Below are positions 1 to 11,855 of a stretch of 64,000 nt of DNA, one piece after another. The DNA is from Waltergamsia citrina (Eukaryota > Ascomycota > Sordariomycetes > Hypocreales > Bionectriaceae): the NCBI GenBank assembly GCA_022814615.1, contig JAKLNE010000057.1, forward strand, positions 62,001 to 126,000, read 5' to 3'. Below the pieces are notes generated by a model that was given only the letters and a program-made list of their open reading frames with translations, searched no databases and had not been told where the DNA came from. Within the stretch, counting starts at the first letter, position 1. Every line of letters begins with the position of its first letter. Both the position numbers and the translations under genes were made by a program.

Positions 1-1
1 A

Positions 2-1297
2 TTGCCGCCTTTGATCGGCTGCGGATGGCTCAAGGTCCGTTTTGACGTCAAGCTCGACACTAAGATTTCCAAGAGGAACGCCTCTAGTGCATCTATTGCC
101 TCCGAGGCCGTTACGGCCATTCGCACCGTGTCATCTCTCGCTATTGAGGAGCTCGTGCTTGAGCGTTACACCAAAGAGCTGGATTACGCAGTGTCCGGCT
201 CAAAGGCGCCCTTGACCAGCATGATGATCTGGTTCGCCTTTACCCAGTCTATAGAGTACTGGTTCATGGCACTAGGATTTTGGTACGGCTGCCGGTTGCT
301 CTCATTCGGTGAAGTATCCATGTACGATTTCTTTGTCGCCTTCATGGGCGTCTTCTTCTCGGGTCAGGCCACCTCGCAGCTCTTCCAGTTCTCTACCAGT
401 ATTACCAAGGGCAAGAATGCTGCCAATTACATGTATTGGCTCAACGCCCTTGAACCGACCGTGCAAGAAATGCCTGACAACAAAGACAACGAGCCAAAGG
501 ATGGCGGGCCTATCGAGCTGGACAAGGTCCGATTCTCTTACCCGCTGCGCCCCGACGCCATGGTCCTCCGAGGCGTAGATCTAGAGATCAAGAAGGGCCA
601 GTTTGCTGCTCTTGTCGGAGCGTCAGGCTGTGGTAAATCCACTATGATCGCCATGCTGGAGCGCTTCTATGACCCGTCCACGGGCAACATTCGCATCGCC
701 GGGGACAACCTGACAGATCTAAACCCGCGTCTTTATCGCCGCATCGTTTCTCTGGTGCAGCAGGAGCCGACGCTCTTCCAAGGTACGATACGCGAAAACA
801 TCGCCCTCGGTATCGATGATCCGACATCAACCGCCTCCGACTCAACTATGACACCCCAAGATGCTGCCACCGAGGTCCCTGACTCAGAGATCGAAGCCGC
901 CCTCCGCGCTGCCAATGCTTGGGATTTTGTCTCCTCCTTACCCGACGGTATGGCGACCCCCGCCGGATCCAACGGCACGCAGCTCTCCGGCGGCCAGCGG
1001 CAACGCATCGCCATCGCGCGATCGCTTATCCGTAACCCTCGGGTGCTACTACTCGACGAAGCAACGAGCGCGCTTGACACGGAGAGTGAGAAGATTGTGC
1101 AAGGTGTGCTTGCGGAAGCAGCTAAAAAGGGCGACCGTATCACAGTTTCGGTGGCGCATCGCCTGTCCACAATCAAGGACGCTGATGTCATTTGCGTCTT
1201 CTACGGTGGTAAGATTGTCGAGATGGGAACGCATTCGGAGTTGGTGGCACAAAGAGGGATGTATCGCAAAATGTGTGAGGCGCAAAATCTAGATTAA
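2..1297 (+). CDS. ABC multidrug exporter, C-terminal part (5' truncated by window edge)
   Basis: C-terminal half of a full-size ABCB/Mdr1-type exporter, which would pump hydrophobic compounds out of the cell using ATP. The frame is open at the window edge, so the true start and the first transmembrane/ATPase half lie upstream. The first ~170 residues are the end of the second transmembrane domain. The nucleotide-binding domain follows, with Walker A GASGCGKST (nt ~616-642), signature LSGGQRQR (nt ~983), Walker B LLLDEATSALD (nt ~1046) and an H-loop VAHR (nt ~1150). All ATPase motifs look intact. A Ser/Thr-rich loop of about 25 residues sits between the Q-loop region and the signature. No intron is needed in this part. 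The family is certain. The substrate cannot be told from the sequence, and a peptide or pheromone exporter (Ste6-like) is possible. Confidence 0.93.
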   Translation: MPPLIGCGWLKVRFDVKLDTKISKRNASSASIASEAVTAIRTVSSLAIEELVLERYTKELDYAVSGSKAPLTSMMIWFAFTQSIEYWFMALGFWYGCRLLSFGEVSMYDFFVAFMGVFFSGQATSQLFQFSTSITKGKNAANYMYWLNALEPTVQEMPDNKDNEPKDGGPIELDKVRFSYPLRPDAMVLRGVDLEIKKGQFAALVGASGCGKSTMIAMLERFYDPSTGNIRIAGDNLTDLNPRLYRRIVSLVQQEPTLFQGTIRENIALGIDDPTSTASDSTMTPQDAATEVPDSEIEAALRAANAWDFVSSLPDGMATPAGSNGTQLSGGQRQRIAIARSLIRNPRVLLLDEATSALDTESEKIVQGVLAEAAKKGDRITVSVAHRLSTIKDADVICVFYGGKIVEMGTHSELVAQRGMYRKMCEAQNLD

Positions 1298-1565
1298 GAG
1301 TGTTACTTCCGGAGTACATCTGGTGGTTTTGATGGTAACTAAATGGAAGATTTGTATAGATAATATAGACACTAATTATAGAGGTCGACGGATCACTCGG
1401 CTCAATACTAGGCGGAATATCCAACACAAACTCACCCGAAGTCTGCTAAATGAGCAATTCATGCATTACCTAAGAGGTGATTGTTGTCAATATTAAAAAT
1501 GGCATACTCTACAATACATCTATCTATTTTACACGTGCACTGCTAACAAGAGTCCAACTTCGCGA

Positions 1566-2618
1566 TTAATCACAGGCGCTGTCTGGCACAAGCTCCGTAA
1601 ACATCCATTCCAGGTGCTTGACCACCGACCCATGAGACTCTCCCTTAAACTCAGTCAATGTGCTTTGCGGGATACGCTTTGCCATCTTCCGAATCCACTC
1701 TATAGGGGCATTGACATCCTCGACCCCATGCCATATATGGACAGGGTCGTAATGGATATCCTCGAGATCAAATCCCCAATGCTCGGAAAGGAGTTGGGCC
1801 TCTTGCACAGCTGCTTGGGGGCCCTGCGCAAAACCCTCGAATAGGAGCCTTATGAGCTTCTCCCTCTTTTCTTCTGGGGACCGCTCGGTATTATCTCTAT
1901 CTGCTTCGTTAACCTTTGTCGGGTCCTCCTGAGCACGCATCCATCTGTCAAGCCAGCTGGTGAGGGGCCCAGTCCGTAGAAGCCATTTGGTTGTACCAAC
2001 CATCCCGCCCGCGACGGCACCTAATGCCCACGGTGAATAGTGAGCAGCGTAATACCCTAATTTAGATTGAATTGGGATACCATCCCAAGACTTGTCATAC
2101 GGGCCTCCGCTTGACAAAAGGCCAACACCCGAGACCATCTCACGAGGGAGGAAATGGGCACAGGCTAGTGCGTATGGGCCCCCACCGGAGCACCCAACGA
2201 TAGCAAAGCGATCAAGGCCAATATGTGCGGCAAAGTCTTTGACATCTTGTGGGTAATCGGTGATGCGCCTGTTGGGCTGGAAAGTTGACATGCCGAAACC
2301 TGGACGCTCCAAGGCGAAGATTCGCAGACACCGCTTGCGGGCAGCGTTGTCCATCACCGAGCCTTCGAAGCGCGACGATGGAAAGCCGTGGAAATAAAGG
2401 AGCGGGTATCCATTGGGTGAGCCACACTCTAAGTAGCCGAGGCGGCGACCATCCGGGAGGGTAAAAGAAAGATTTTCTCGTGTTGCCATTGAAGTACTGC
2501 TGTGTCTGTTGTGACGAACGCGGCTAGTGTGGCGGACTCGATTTTTGATCTCGCGAGAGACCGATGATGGCACCCTCTTTGATGCGTAAAATGCTTGAAG
2601 CACGCGTAAAGCAGACAT
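1566..2618 (-). CDS. alpha/beta-hydrolase fold protein
   Basis: Single-exon 350-residue hydrolase of the alpha/beta fold, reaction unknown. Visible features are the oxyanion region YFHGFPSSRFEG, the nucleophile elbow VGCSGGGPYAL, a likely acid in HGVEDVNAP and the C-terminal histidine in ESHGSV. This is the usual Ser-Asp-His arrangement. The first 43 residues are rich in Arg and Ser and have few acidic residues, so they could be a mitochondrial presequence. A second ATG at 2489 starts directly before the conserved domain (MATRENLSF) and is an equally good start. It is transcribed away from the secreted carboxylesterase at 3401, with 780 bp between them. Related fungal proteins include hydrolases of unknown substrate; a C-C hydrolase or haloalkane dehalogenase-like role cannot be excluded. 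Confidence 0.88.
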   Translation of the reverse strand: MSALRVLQAFYASKRVPSSVSREIKNRVRHTSRVRHNRHSSTSMATRENLSFTLPDGRRLGYLECGSPNGYPLLYFHGFPSSRFEGSVMDNAARKRCLRIFALERPGFGMSTFQPNRRITDYPQDVKDFAAHIGLDRFAIVGCSGGGPYALACAHFLPREMVSGVGLLSSGGPYDKSWDGIPIQSKLGYYAAHYSPWALGAVAGGMVGTTKWLLRTGPLTSWLDRWMRAQEDPTKVNEADRDNTERSPEEKREKLIRLLFEGFAQGPQAAVQEAQLLSEHWGFDLEDIHYDPVHIWHGVEDVNAPIEWIRKMAKRIPQSTLTEFKGESHGSVVKHLEWMFTELVPDSACD

Positions 2619-3400
2619 TTGAATTTACACACATAATATTCAAATGATGAAGTAGTCAAGAACTCCAAGGAAAACCCTTTCTGGGTTGCTCACTGTTTTA
2701 ATTCAATCCAAAGAGTCACACAAGCAGTTTACAAGGGTGCGAATTATACGGCCTGACCAATAGGAGCCAAGCCGAAGCACGAATTGCGTAGTGTCATCTC
2801 GAGACTCAGCTAAGGTTCTAAGTAAGACTTACACATAAAACAAGCATATCTCCAACTTTTTCATTCCAAGTAGCGATGATGGTATTTCAACATTCCTAGA
2901 TATTATATACGCAATTCGCTCAAAGTGCTGGACGTAGCGGAGGAATCCTAGTGACTTAGGGTTAGCAAATGGCGGGTTAGCCTGAATAAGGACACCGCCA
3001 GGAGTCGTGAAGACGCCCAAACTAACGGCGAGGGAATACCAATCTTTCTTTAGACCTGTGTAAGGCTTTCAATTCACTGGAAGGAGGTTCCAAGCTCAAT
3101 ACTAAGCAGCCTCTGTGTAGCTCGGGACCGACAATGTCAAAGTCGCCGAGCCGTACCTGAAGTTACCAGGGTACTGCTGCACAGCTCATGGCCAACCTAA
3201 CTTCCAATTGGCCAGTCAATCAATCTGGGCTTCCAAGATCTGCGATATTTAACCAAGCGAAGCTGTTTGGGCACGTTTACTTTAGCCGACCTGATCCGGC
3301 AACATAGATAATAGAATCACCAAGGGAGTAGAAAACATACATTACTGACGTTCAGAAGCAATGAGCAGTGTCATCTTTCACGAGTCCATCTTGTTGAACA
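2619..3400. other. divergent intergenic region
   Basis: Shared upstream region of the alpha/beta hydrolase (minus) and the carboxylesterase (plus). I see no conserved coding and no clear repeated motif. An AT-rich GATATTTAAC stretch near 3243 is the only TATA-like element on the esterase side. Confidence 0.6.
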
Positions 3401-5360
3401 ATGCCGCTCATGTCCCTTTATCCTCTTGGGCTTTCCAGAATGCCTTCATTCCTTCAGCTCCTGCTCGTGGCAGTGCTATTGCCTACTTACTGCAAATGCA
3501 TCCAACCTCTCCTCGTGTCCACTCCCAGTGGACCCTATCTTGGTCGTCACTTGCCTGAATTTGATCAAGATCTCTTCTTTGGGATTCGATTCGCTCATGC
3601 CCCGCGGCTTCGGAATCCCGAGCCAGTGGCTGACACTTGGGTTCAGCCTCGCGATGCACGATATCCCGGTCTTGCATGCTGCCTCGACTGCTACCAAGAG
3701 AGCCTCGACTATCAGAACGTGAGCGTCGGAGAAGACTGTCTGAATCTCAACATTATACGGCCTTCAGGTACAACAGAGATCTCTAAGCTGCCAGTGGCAG
3801 TTTGGCTTTATGGCGGTGGTTTTGCTGCCGGTCTGGGGCATGATACGACCTCTAACACATCATACACGATTCGTTCAAGCGTAGAAAATGGAACTCCTAT
3901 AATAACTGTCAGTTTGAACTATCGACTTGGTTTCTTGGGGTTCCCCGGTGGGTATCAAGCGCAAGCAGCGGGCGTTACGAACCTCGGACTGAAAGACCAA
4001 CGTATGGCTCTCGAGTGGATTCAAAAGAATATTGCTGCCTTTGGAGGCGATCCTAATCGGGTAACCCTCTGGGGTCAATCAGCTGGTGCTGCCTCCATCG
4101 GACTTCAGATCCTCGCATACGGGGGCGAAGGAGCAGAAAAGTTGTTTCGAGGGGCGATCATGGTCAGCGGTGCTCCTTATGGAAGCACCAACATGTTGAT
4201 GCCTACGCATCCAAATTGTGTGGAAGCTTATGAAGCTATTGTTAAGGCCACGCATTGTGATGACGCGGACGATGGCCTTCAATGCCTAAGAGACGCCCCT
4301 TTGGATACTCTGTGGGAAGCGTACAGGTCGCCACATTTTCCAACCTGGTGGCCCATGATCGATGGTGATTTCATAGAAAAGTCTCCTGCGTGGCAGATGG
4401 AAGCAGGAGGATTTAGCCGAGATATAACTGTCTTGGCTGGTGCCAATAGCGACGAAGGACTATCAATGTCAGCCTGGTTTGCTGCGGGTGCTGACACAGA
4501 GTACGAGCTGCGATCGATTCTTGAAAATCTGTTTCCAGCAGCTCGCGATGAACTAATTGACAGAATATTGGATATATACGAAAATGACGACCCGAGTCCG
4601 CCTTACTCTCTGCCTATGAGAAATAGCGGATTCTGCGACGCTCTCGAAGCAGCCAACATGTCATGTGGCAATCAATTCCGACGATTCGCAGCTATAGGGG
4701 GCGACTATGCTCAAATAAGCGGTAGACGGCAGATGGTGCGCCAATGGGCAGAAAAGGGTGGTAAAGCCTATTCCTACCGGTAAGCCAAGAAAAAGAAGGA
4801 TGCATCGCATTCGATCCTTGGGGGCCCTTTTGCAACGATGTGGCTGCTGACTTTGACTGCGCTTCCCCGCTGACGATCAGCTTCGACACCAATCCCACGT
4901 CAATCCCCATCACGGAAACGGGCGTCAAGCCAGGTTTTGGGTCGCATTCGGCCGAATATGCCTACTTCTTTCGCTTTCCACCGGAAATGTATCTGCTAGA
5001 AAGGAATCCACCAGTGGTAAATGTCAGCTCGCACTTAGATCTATCTAGGGGGATCTCGGATCAGCTTATTGCGTTTATTGCTACTGGAGATCCAAATAAG
5101 GCCAAGGGTAAGTGGATAAAATGTTTCTATTTATAATAGACCCGGAGCTATTCACTAAAATGCGTCACATAGACACGAGTTTCCCACGTTGGCCTCCTTA
5201 TTCGGTCGATAACCCTAAAAACATGGTCTGGAATGCCACCGAGAAGGACAACAAGCTGAATGTCCATATCGAAGACGATACGTGGCGATCAGAAGGCATG
5301 GAACTTTGGATCAAATATGGAATTGAGTTGCAGATAGGAAGTAATTGGAGACCCTGGTAA
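3401..5360 (+). CDS. secreted type-B carboxylesterase/lipase (COesterase family), 3 exons
   Basis: Exons 3401-4779, 4881-5107 and 5173-5360. Both introns (101 and 65 bp) have GT-AG ends, and joining them restores the family C-terminus (YRFDTNPT, then GDPNKAKG and FPRWPPY). The product is a secreted serine esterase of the cholinesterase-like family. A hydrophobic signal peptide is present; translation may start at 3401 or at the in-frame ATG at 3440 (MPSFLQLLLVAVLL). Visible motifs are the oxyanion hole YGGGFAAG, the nucleophile elbow WGQSAGAAS, a likely acid in NSDEGLSM and the catalytic-His region GSHSAEYAYFF. The substrate is unknown: lipids, fungal or plant esters, or mycotoxin esters are all known in this family. 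It is convergent with the Zn2Cys6 gene that ends at 5455. Confidence 0.93.
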
Positions 5361-5454
5361 TTTACTCTATTTTGCTCATTTGAACGCCGCTTGCGTTCAC
5401 TTCATCAATATTGATACATGTACAATTTGCCATCCCGAGAATCGTAGTTTTCGT

Positions 5455-7174
5455 CTATTCCTCGACCGGATCTGCCGGCTCCTCCAGAAACTCTGTAGTC
5501 ATGCGATAACCGTGATCCTTTCCTTTGTAGAAAAAACCGACCGCCCTACCCCGGATTTCTTTGCCGTAAATAACTCGCAAAGTTGGTTTTGGGTCGCCCC
5601 AGACGTGTTGCATCCGCTGGTCTTCTGGAGTGACTTCCCATAATGCAGTATGGTTTGGTTCTCCAGATTCATCGAATGTTGTTCCGTGTTCCAGCTCGAT
5701 TACTCGTCGACTCATTGCCCTAATGAAGCTCCTTTCCCACAGTGACTCCTGGGAACTTCCCACATAAGATATCAGATTCCACACACTCCGTCTTATGTCG
5801 AAATACCGGCACTTCAGCAAGACAAAAGTCAGAATAGGCATGGCCCCCATGTCAAACACAAATCTAGGCTGAGGAACGCCGCTGGCTATCTGATCTCGGC
5901 GAATAGACGCTAAGCTGTGTAACATATCGCATATTCGTAACCATCCTGGATGGTGCTCGTCGTAATGCATTTCATTGAAGTTCAGCGACTTGCTCAACAT
6001 GATCTGACAAGCTTCGTAACGGATAAGAAGGATATAGGATTCCACAAGACTTTGCGGGTCGCCAAGGGAAAGGGTCGAATGTGTTGTGTCTGTAGAGGGA
6101 GAAAGGTTGAGACTCAGATCGAGAGTGTCATAGAAACGCTTCCAGATCTCTAGCATGGACTCAATATTGATGTTCTCGTCCAGCAGGTGCTTCGGGACTG
6201 GTTGTCCCTGCATTGCGCCCATTCTGTACTCATCGCCCCATCTCATGAGACTAAGTGTACGGCTGAAAATCTCGTCCATCATGTCCCGCGCATCGGCTAT
6301 TGTCCCAAAAGGTTCCCAATTCGTCCTTGTGAGAACACTCAAGTCGGGATAATCAGATGGCCCATGCCCGAAAAAGAAAGGAAATGCACTCATGCGCCGG
6401 AACACAGGAAGCAGGTGGTCGGACGCCCAGCTGTACTCTGGTTTGCAGTTTTCCAGTATTAACATCCCATGTTTGCAATGTTGAATAGCGGCTTCGCGAT
6501 TCGACTGCATAAACTCGATGCAGATGAATAGAACGCAGACAAGCAGCACTAAAGGCTGCTGGTGCTCTGTTGGCGTCGGTGTGGCTTTCAGCTCTCGGAT
6601 AGCGGCATTGTAGTGGTGTAAGGTCAAATGTGAGTCCCAGATGGCCGCGTTTCCTTGCGGCACCGGAGACTCCTGTATTTGTCGATATAGTGAGCTTATA
6701 GCAATGACTGAATGTCGAACCGCCAGGTGGGATTCGCTGAATTGCATGACAAGCTGCGTCCAGAAGTATGAGCCAGTATTGCCGGCCAAATAGGGAGCGG
6801 CAACCTCGTAGTAATACTGCAGGGACCGGTTTTCACTTTCGCTGCTGGCCCCCATCGGGGAGCTGCTGATACGCAGCGGAAGCTGTTGTGTAATGGCATG
6901 CTCAGGGTCCGAATCGTTATAGTCCGGATTGTAACTGTAGCCTTCACATGTGCGTCCGGTGCTGGAGCAGCGGTTGCACCATGGCTTTGCCTCGTCACAT
7001 TTGACCTTGCGAGCTCTTTTCCGAGAGAGCCAAAAATTGATTAATCAACTGAACGCAAATATCGATCCGAGGAGGACATTATTCCTCCAATCGTTCGAAT
7101 CGGCACAATCATCAGAAGACTTACTTGCAAGTTAAACATCCAGTTCGGACTTTTTTGTTGCCCTTCCGGGTCAT
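5455..7174 (-). CDS. Zn2Cys6 transcription factor (fungal-specific), 2 exons
   Basis: Exon 1 is 7174-7125 and exon 2 is 7015-5455; the intron is 109 bp, GT-AG. The join rebuilds a complete zinc cluster with cysteines at residues 13, 16, 23, 30, 33 and 40 (CLTCKARKVKCDEAKP, then CNRC). The total is 536 residues. The rest is a mostly helical region of the fungal transcription-factor C-terminal type, lacking the longer Fungal_trans core. The start at 7174 was chosen because it begins 12 residues before the first cysteine, as in relatives; an in-frame start further upstream (7345) would add a poorly conserved leader. It should be a nuclear regulator binding CGG half-sites. Its cluster resembles that of the regulator at 43473 (both read CDEAKP). 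The targets are unknown, and the convergent carboxylesterase is only a neighbour. Confidence 0.9.
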
Positions 7175-10100
7175 TGTACGAGATAGATACCAAGTCGGCC
7201 GCAGACAGGGCCGGCTGCAAGAACTAAAAGCGGGTGGGAAGGATACACGGCTCACTGGATCTATGAACCCAAGGGGCTGGTGCGGGTGGGCAGCCGTTTG
7301 CTTTTGACATAATCCGACAGATGCGAGGTTTGTGGACCCGGACACTGCCGGACACCAGAAACCATTCTCCCTCTTTTTCTTTGCGGGAAACTTATTTCAA
7401 GTACTGCGAAAAAAACAAACTGAAGCCCTGAGAGTTAAGGAACTCAGTCTTGAGCGCAGTTGAGACGGAAATTTCAGTCACTACTTCCCGATCGCCCAAA
7501 AGTCCGAGCCGGCCAATGGTTGCATGGGTTCGGACTTCGAATCCCGGCTTACCCCAGCACCTGGCTTGCTTTAGGGGGGTCGCTATGGCCCATAGGCAGC
7601 CCTATAAGCAGCCCTATAGGCAACTAGGTTGACGGCTGTCACCACTAGGGAATCCTACTAGTTAGGTCCTACAGTTTGTTTTTAGAAACATGTCTTTATG
7701 CAGAGATTGGATAAAGCTTTGTAATTAACAAGACGCGGGCTCGGTGGAATGGCGGTTCTTGAGTAACCAAATGACGTGTCTCCCCAGCTGTCACATTTTC
7801 AGGGGCCGTTTTCTGCTCTGGTATTCGCCCATGGCCTACGCCCGCCTTGAGTGAGTAATCGTATTGCTTCTTAGTCAAATGAAATAGAGTGAGCAGATAC
7901 GAAAAACAAAGATGACTTCATATAAGCTGAAAACTTGAATTAATTCAAGCGACAGCTCGTAAGGATTCAATTCTTCAATGATTGACCAACCCAACCCCCT
8001 TTAGCGACAGCCGTGTCACTATCAAGGATATGTCGATCTGCACCAAGCGCAATGCCCTTGAGTAGGAAGCGCGCGCTTGAAAGCTCGGGGCAGGCGATTT
8101 GGCGCACTCCCCGCCGGTCAGGGCGGAGCTGTCAACACTTTATCGCCCCCAAACCTTACCATCCATGACCATGGCGAGCAAACATGCAATGCAAGACAGG
8201 CCAATGCCGTTGATCTGACTGCATATTCGTACTACATTATGGTGTAAGGCTGACTCGCCTGCGTTCATTGTGCCCTTTTTTTGACACTACCATCCTCCAC
8301 CGGGAATAAAGCGACTAACTCCACCATCTCGGTCTTTTTACTCTCACCTCCTCGGCGACTTTTTTGCTGCGCCCGTGGTGAAACAATCTAGCGTCAAACC
8401 GGCAAATGCGGTGACGTTTACGCCGTCCAACTTTCCGTTTCCCCCACAGGGGCCCGGTAGATGCGAAGCCCCTGTCAACTGAAGTTTGCGACGGCGTGGA
8501 GCCCCTGACACCACGCTGTCAACGCATGATAACAGTCGATCAAACGCGAAGCTACTTTGGGCTTTGCGAGGGAACTAGGCTTCTTCAATTTGCTTCGACG
8601 AGACCAATCGCACTGAGAGCCATATTCTGACCCAAGCAGGGGCATCGGAAACGAGACCTTCAATTTTTCTAAGCGAATGCTACTTACTTTGTGACATAGC
8701 TAGGTACATGCATAGATCTGAGGCTATTCGGTATCCATTGACACGTGTTTAGACAGTCAACCTCCCCTGGCTCTTAAGAGCAATTCGTATAAGCTGTCCC
8801 AGGATCTCTAGGCTGGTCCATTCACCCTTTTGACAAGGTTTAAATCGATCAGATCATTTTATAGTCTGGCCAGTTGAAGTGGGTGTGTAGACCCCCACGG
8901 GCGGAACCCAATAAACCCTGAAATACTTAGACCAATCGCATCCAAGCCGTACCTCGTCCCCAGTACAAAGGAATATGTATTGTGAACCCCGAGTGCGAAC
9001 CAGAACGGTGGACTAGAGAGGATCCGACGGCCATGCAGGTCAGAAGAGTCAGAATGAAAGCCCAATGAAGATTGGTAATCCCTCAGGAATCTTCAATTGA
9101 CATCATTCGCTAGAACAAATATCATTTTGTAAGCTTCTTCTTCCGGGTTCGCTTCCGGATTCGCATCTCGCGCTTCGCGTCGGGGGCTGCTGACTGAGAT
9201 GTTGATTTCGAGGCTCGGCTTCCCCCAAACGCTACTTTCTTATTGCCAAGTTTGTCGCATGACTCCCTGAATGACTAGGTGTCAGCTACTTTCGGAAAGA
9301 GGTGTTAGACACCTGCATATCTGTTTCGTCTGTAGCCTAATAGTGATACTAAAGTCATTTCGTCAAGGGACTGGAGCTTCCTATCTCGATTCGTCGGCAG
9401 CAGGCAAGCGAACATCTTATTAAGTGGATTGCGAACGGGCTAGAGAAGGAGCCCTAACTGCTTGGCACCGCAAATCTATTTAAAGCATCTGCCAGGGATC
9501 AAATAGTAGGGGTTGCGTACGGAGTAGTAGGGATCGCATAGTCAGTAATTAATAAATGTAGCGGTGCCAAGTGGCTCCGGCGTTTTTATTTAGACCGTAC
9601 CCCCGTGTTCTCGCGTGGAGTAAATGATAGTCCTCCGAACACCCGGCACGGTCCTTGCAGTGATATTCATTTAGCGCATCGCATGCCTTACATTAACTCC
9701 ATGTGAACTTTTACGGCCATTATGTATTGTTCATAAGGACATGCTGCCCGCATCCTGGTAATTAGACAAATGTTCCACCTATTATTGCTACCCTGTGTAC
9801 CCTTTAGGCAAGGTAGTCAACGGTTATTCCCGGTCATGTCGAAGCTTTGACGAAAATCGCAATCAAAACAAGGAGAAATGAATCTATAAATAGAAATGTA
9901 CGCACGTCCTTCGATTGTTTGTGTTATTTATATTTACTGAGATTCATTAGAAGCCACATGGTGGCCCTTTCACGTGAAGTCTAGATGTAGCAGGTATCCT
10001 GATCGTTTCAAGGTACCCCAATTTCAAATGGACATAATTAGGGTCGATTAGAAAACAACATGGTCAAAGCTCAACTTCCATAGTGTTTGCCAGATGCCAA

Positions 10101-10600
10101 ACCATCGACTTTTTGGTAATCGCCGACAATCTGTTACTTCTAGAGCATCGCCCCCAAACGCCCCCAAAGGGTTCAATCGGGACAGTCCGTATCGTGCAGA
10201 CAGCGGGAATTGCCAGCGGCGCAGATGTTGACACCTAAAGAACGAAGACGATCGCCTGGTGCCGAACTAAACTGTTCTGGTTAATAGTCTCAACTCCGCC
10301 GACTCCGCTGCTGCGTAAAATGCCTGCAATGAACCCCTCAACGCCATGCGTGTTGCCCTGAAGAGCAAATCATGTGGAGGAAACTGGGGAACATTGGCGT
10401 CTTGTGGCAAGAAAGCAGCGATAGTTTTCCTTAGTATTCCGCTTCTCTCTGGAATGCCCCCGTTAGACAGAGCGATGAGGAGTATTTAAACTCTAGATGA
10501 GCAGATTTGCTGGACTCACTCTAAATTCCATTTTGATTCGAAGTCGATCAATCTTGCTTGTCTAATTTTTGTACCCTTTAGATCCTCAATTTCGTTCAAA
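7175..10600. other. 3.4-kb gene-poor intergenic region
   Basis: No open frame here shows a recognisable motif or a convincing splice set. Short frames at 7450, 7696, 8475 and 8859 look random. A small 12-bp tandem duplication lies at 7596-7619. The last ~150 bp are the presumed promoter of the acetyltransferase (TATTTAAA near 10483, then a pyrimidine-containing leader). There is no tRNA, rRNA or transposase relic that I can identify. Confidence 0.55.
7596..7619. repeat. 12-bp tandem duplication
   Basis: GCAGCCCTATAA is followed directly by GCAGCCCTATAG, with a partial third unit upstream (GCCCATAG). It is short and non-coding, with no known role. Confidence 0.7.
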
Positions 10601-11327
10601 ATGGCTGCGACGGAAAAGTCTCAGAAAGAGTTGGAGAAGGCAAAGTCGCACGCCCACATTCCAACGGGCGACGAATACGAAAAGATGATCTCGGGCATGC
10701 TGTAAGTGTCAAATTACCACAATGAAGTGAAACATTGACTGAGAGCATTGCAGTTACAATTCATTCGTCCCCGAATTAGAAGCTGCCCGTCTCAAGGCAC
10801 GACGATGGGCAATCCACTACAATTCGTACTTCCCACCAAACGCCGACTCCTTCGACAAACTCCTGACAGAGCGCGCCGGACTACTGAAAGATATCCTTGG
10901 GTCCATGCCTGAAGGCGTCGACGACCAACCCTGCATCGAGCCCCCTTTCACCATGGACTACGGCTGTAATATCAAGGTGGGAAAGAGATTCTATGCCAAC
11001 TTCAACATGAGCATCATCGACTCGGCTCTAGTGACGATTGGCGATAGAGTCATGTGTGGGCCGAATGTTGCCATTATGGCTGCTACGCACGAGACCGACG
11101 TTCGAAGTCGGCGGAACGACATTGAATATGCAAAAGCCATCACTATCGGAGACGATTGTTGGATCGGGGGCAATGCTGTCATCTTACCGGGTGTCACTGT
11201 CGGCAATGGCTGTACCATCGCGGCTGGAGCTATTGTTACTAGGGATATCCCGGATTGGAGTGTGGCCATGGGGCAGCCGGCTCGGGTTGTGAAAAAGGTC
11301 GAGCCTATTGAATACACCGGAAATTGA
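10601..11327 (+). CDS. maltose/galactoside-type O-acetyltransferase (left-handed beta-helix), 2 exons
   Basis: Exon 1 is 10601-10701, exon 2 is 10754-11327, with a 52-bp GT-AG intron. About 224 residues. The first ~60 residues form the Mac domain typical of maltose/nodulation acetyltransferases (PTGDEYEKMISGMLYN, then AARLKAR). The rest is a hexapeptide-repeat left-handed beta-helix, seen as repeating VTIGDRVMCGPNV and ITIGDDCWIGGNAVILPGV units. The catalytic-type histidine lies in the ATHETDVRSR segment. Such enzymes form trimers and move an acetyl group from acetyl-CoA to a sugar hydroxyl. The start at 10601 begins the conserved domain and follows a leader ending TTCAAA. The exact acceptor sugar is not predictable. 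Its 3' end faces the NLR-like gene. Confidence 0.93.
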
Positions 11328-11855
11328 GTTTTGGAAAATCGCATGCATTCACGTTTTAATTTATATGCACGTTATTTCCTGTTTCTGGCCTAGGATATCT
11401 CCCCATATAGATTCTGAACCTCTGCTCATGAGCGATGAGGAAATTCACTTATGAGATCCTGAGATCCGCAAGAGGAGTAATACAACTCTAAACGTACAAG
11501 AGGCTGTAAGGTGGGCCTTTGTGTAGTAAAGATTGGAGATGTGGATATCCGGGAGTCAATAGTTTGTTATAAATGTTGGCGTATGTTGAGTGAGAAGTAG
11601 AAAAGAAAAAAAGCACTGGAAGGGGATACCGAAAAGGCCTAATCGAAAGAATCGAGTACTTTCAGAAACATGAATTTACCTTTGACCTTTTCAGCTTGTG
11701 GTATACTGCTGCCCACACAGCTTCTGACACAACGGAGTATTGTAAAACTGGAACGGTATTAAAAGACCATTAAGAGCCAAACATCGGGTATCTAGTTATA
11801 TGCATCTCATGAGCCCCTAATTAACATATTTATATTATTTGCCTCTCCATAACAC
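11328..11855. other. convergent 3' spacer
   Basis: AT-rich spacer between the ends of the acetyltransferase (plus) and the NLR-like gene (minus). I see only untranslated-region-like sequence. Confidence 0.6.

Noticed and set aside
733..1191. 152-codon minus-strand frame inside the ABC transporter
   Set aside because: It is the antisense of the ATPase domain and rich in Ser/Arg, a typical shadow.
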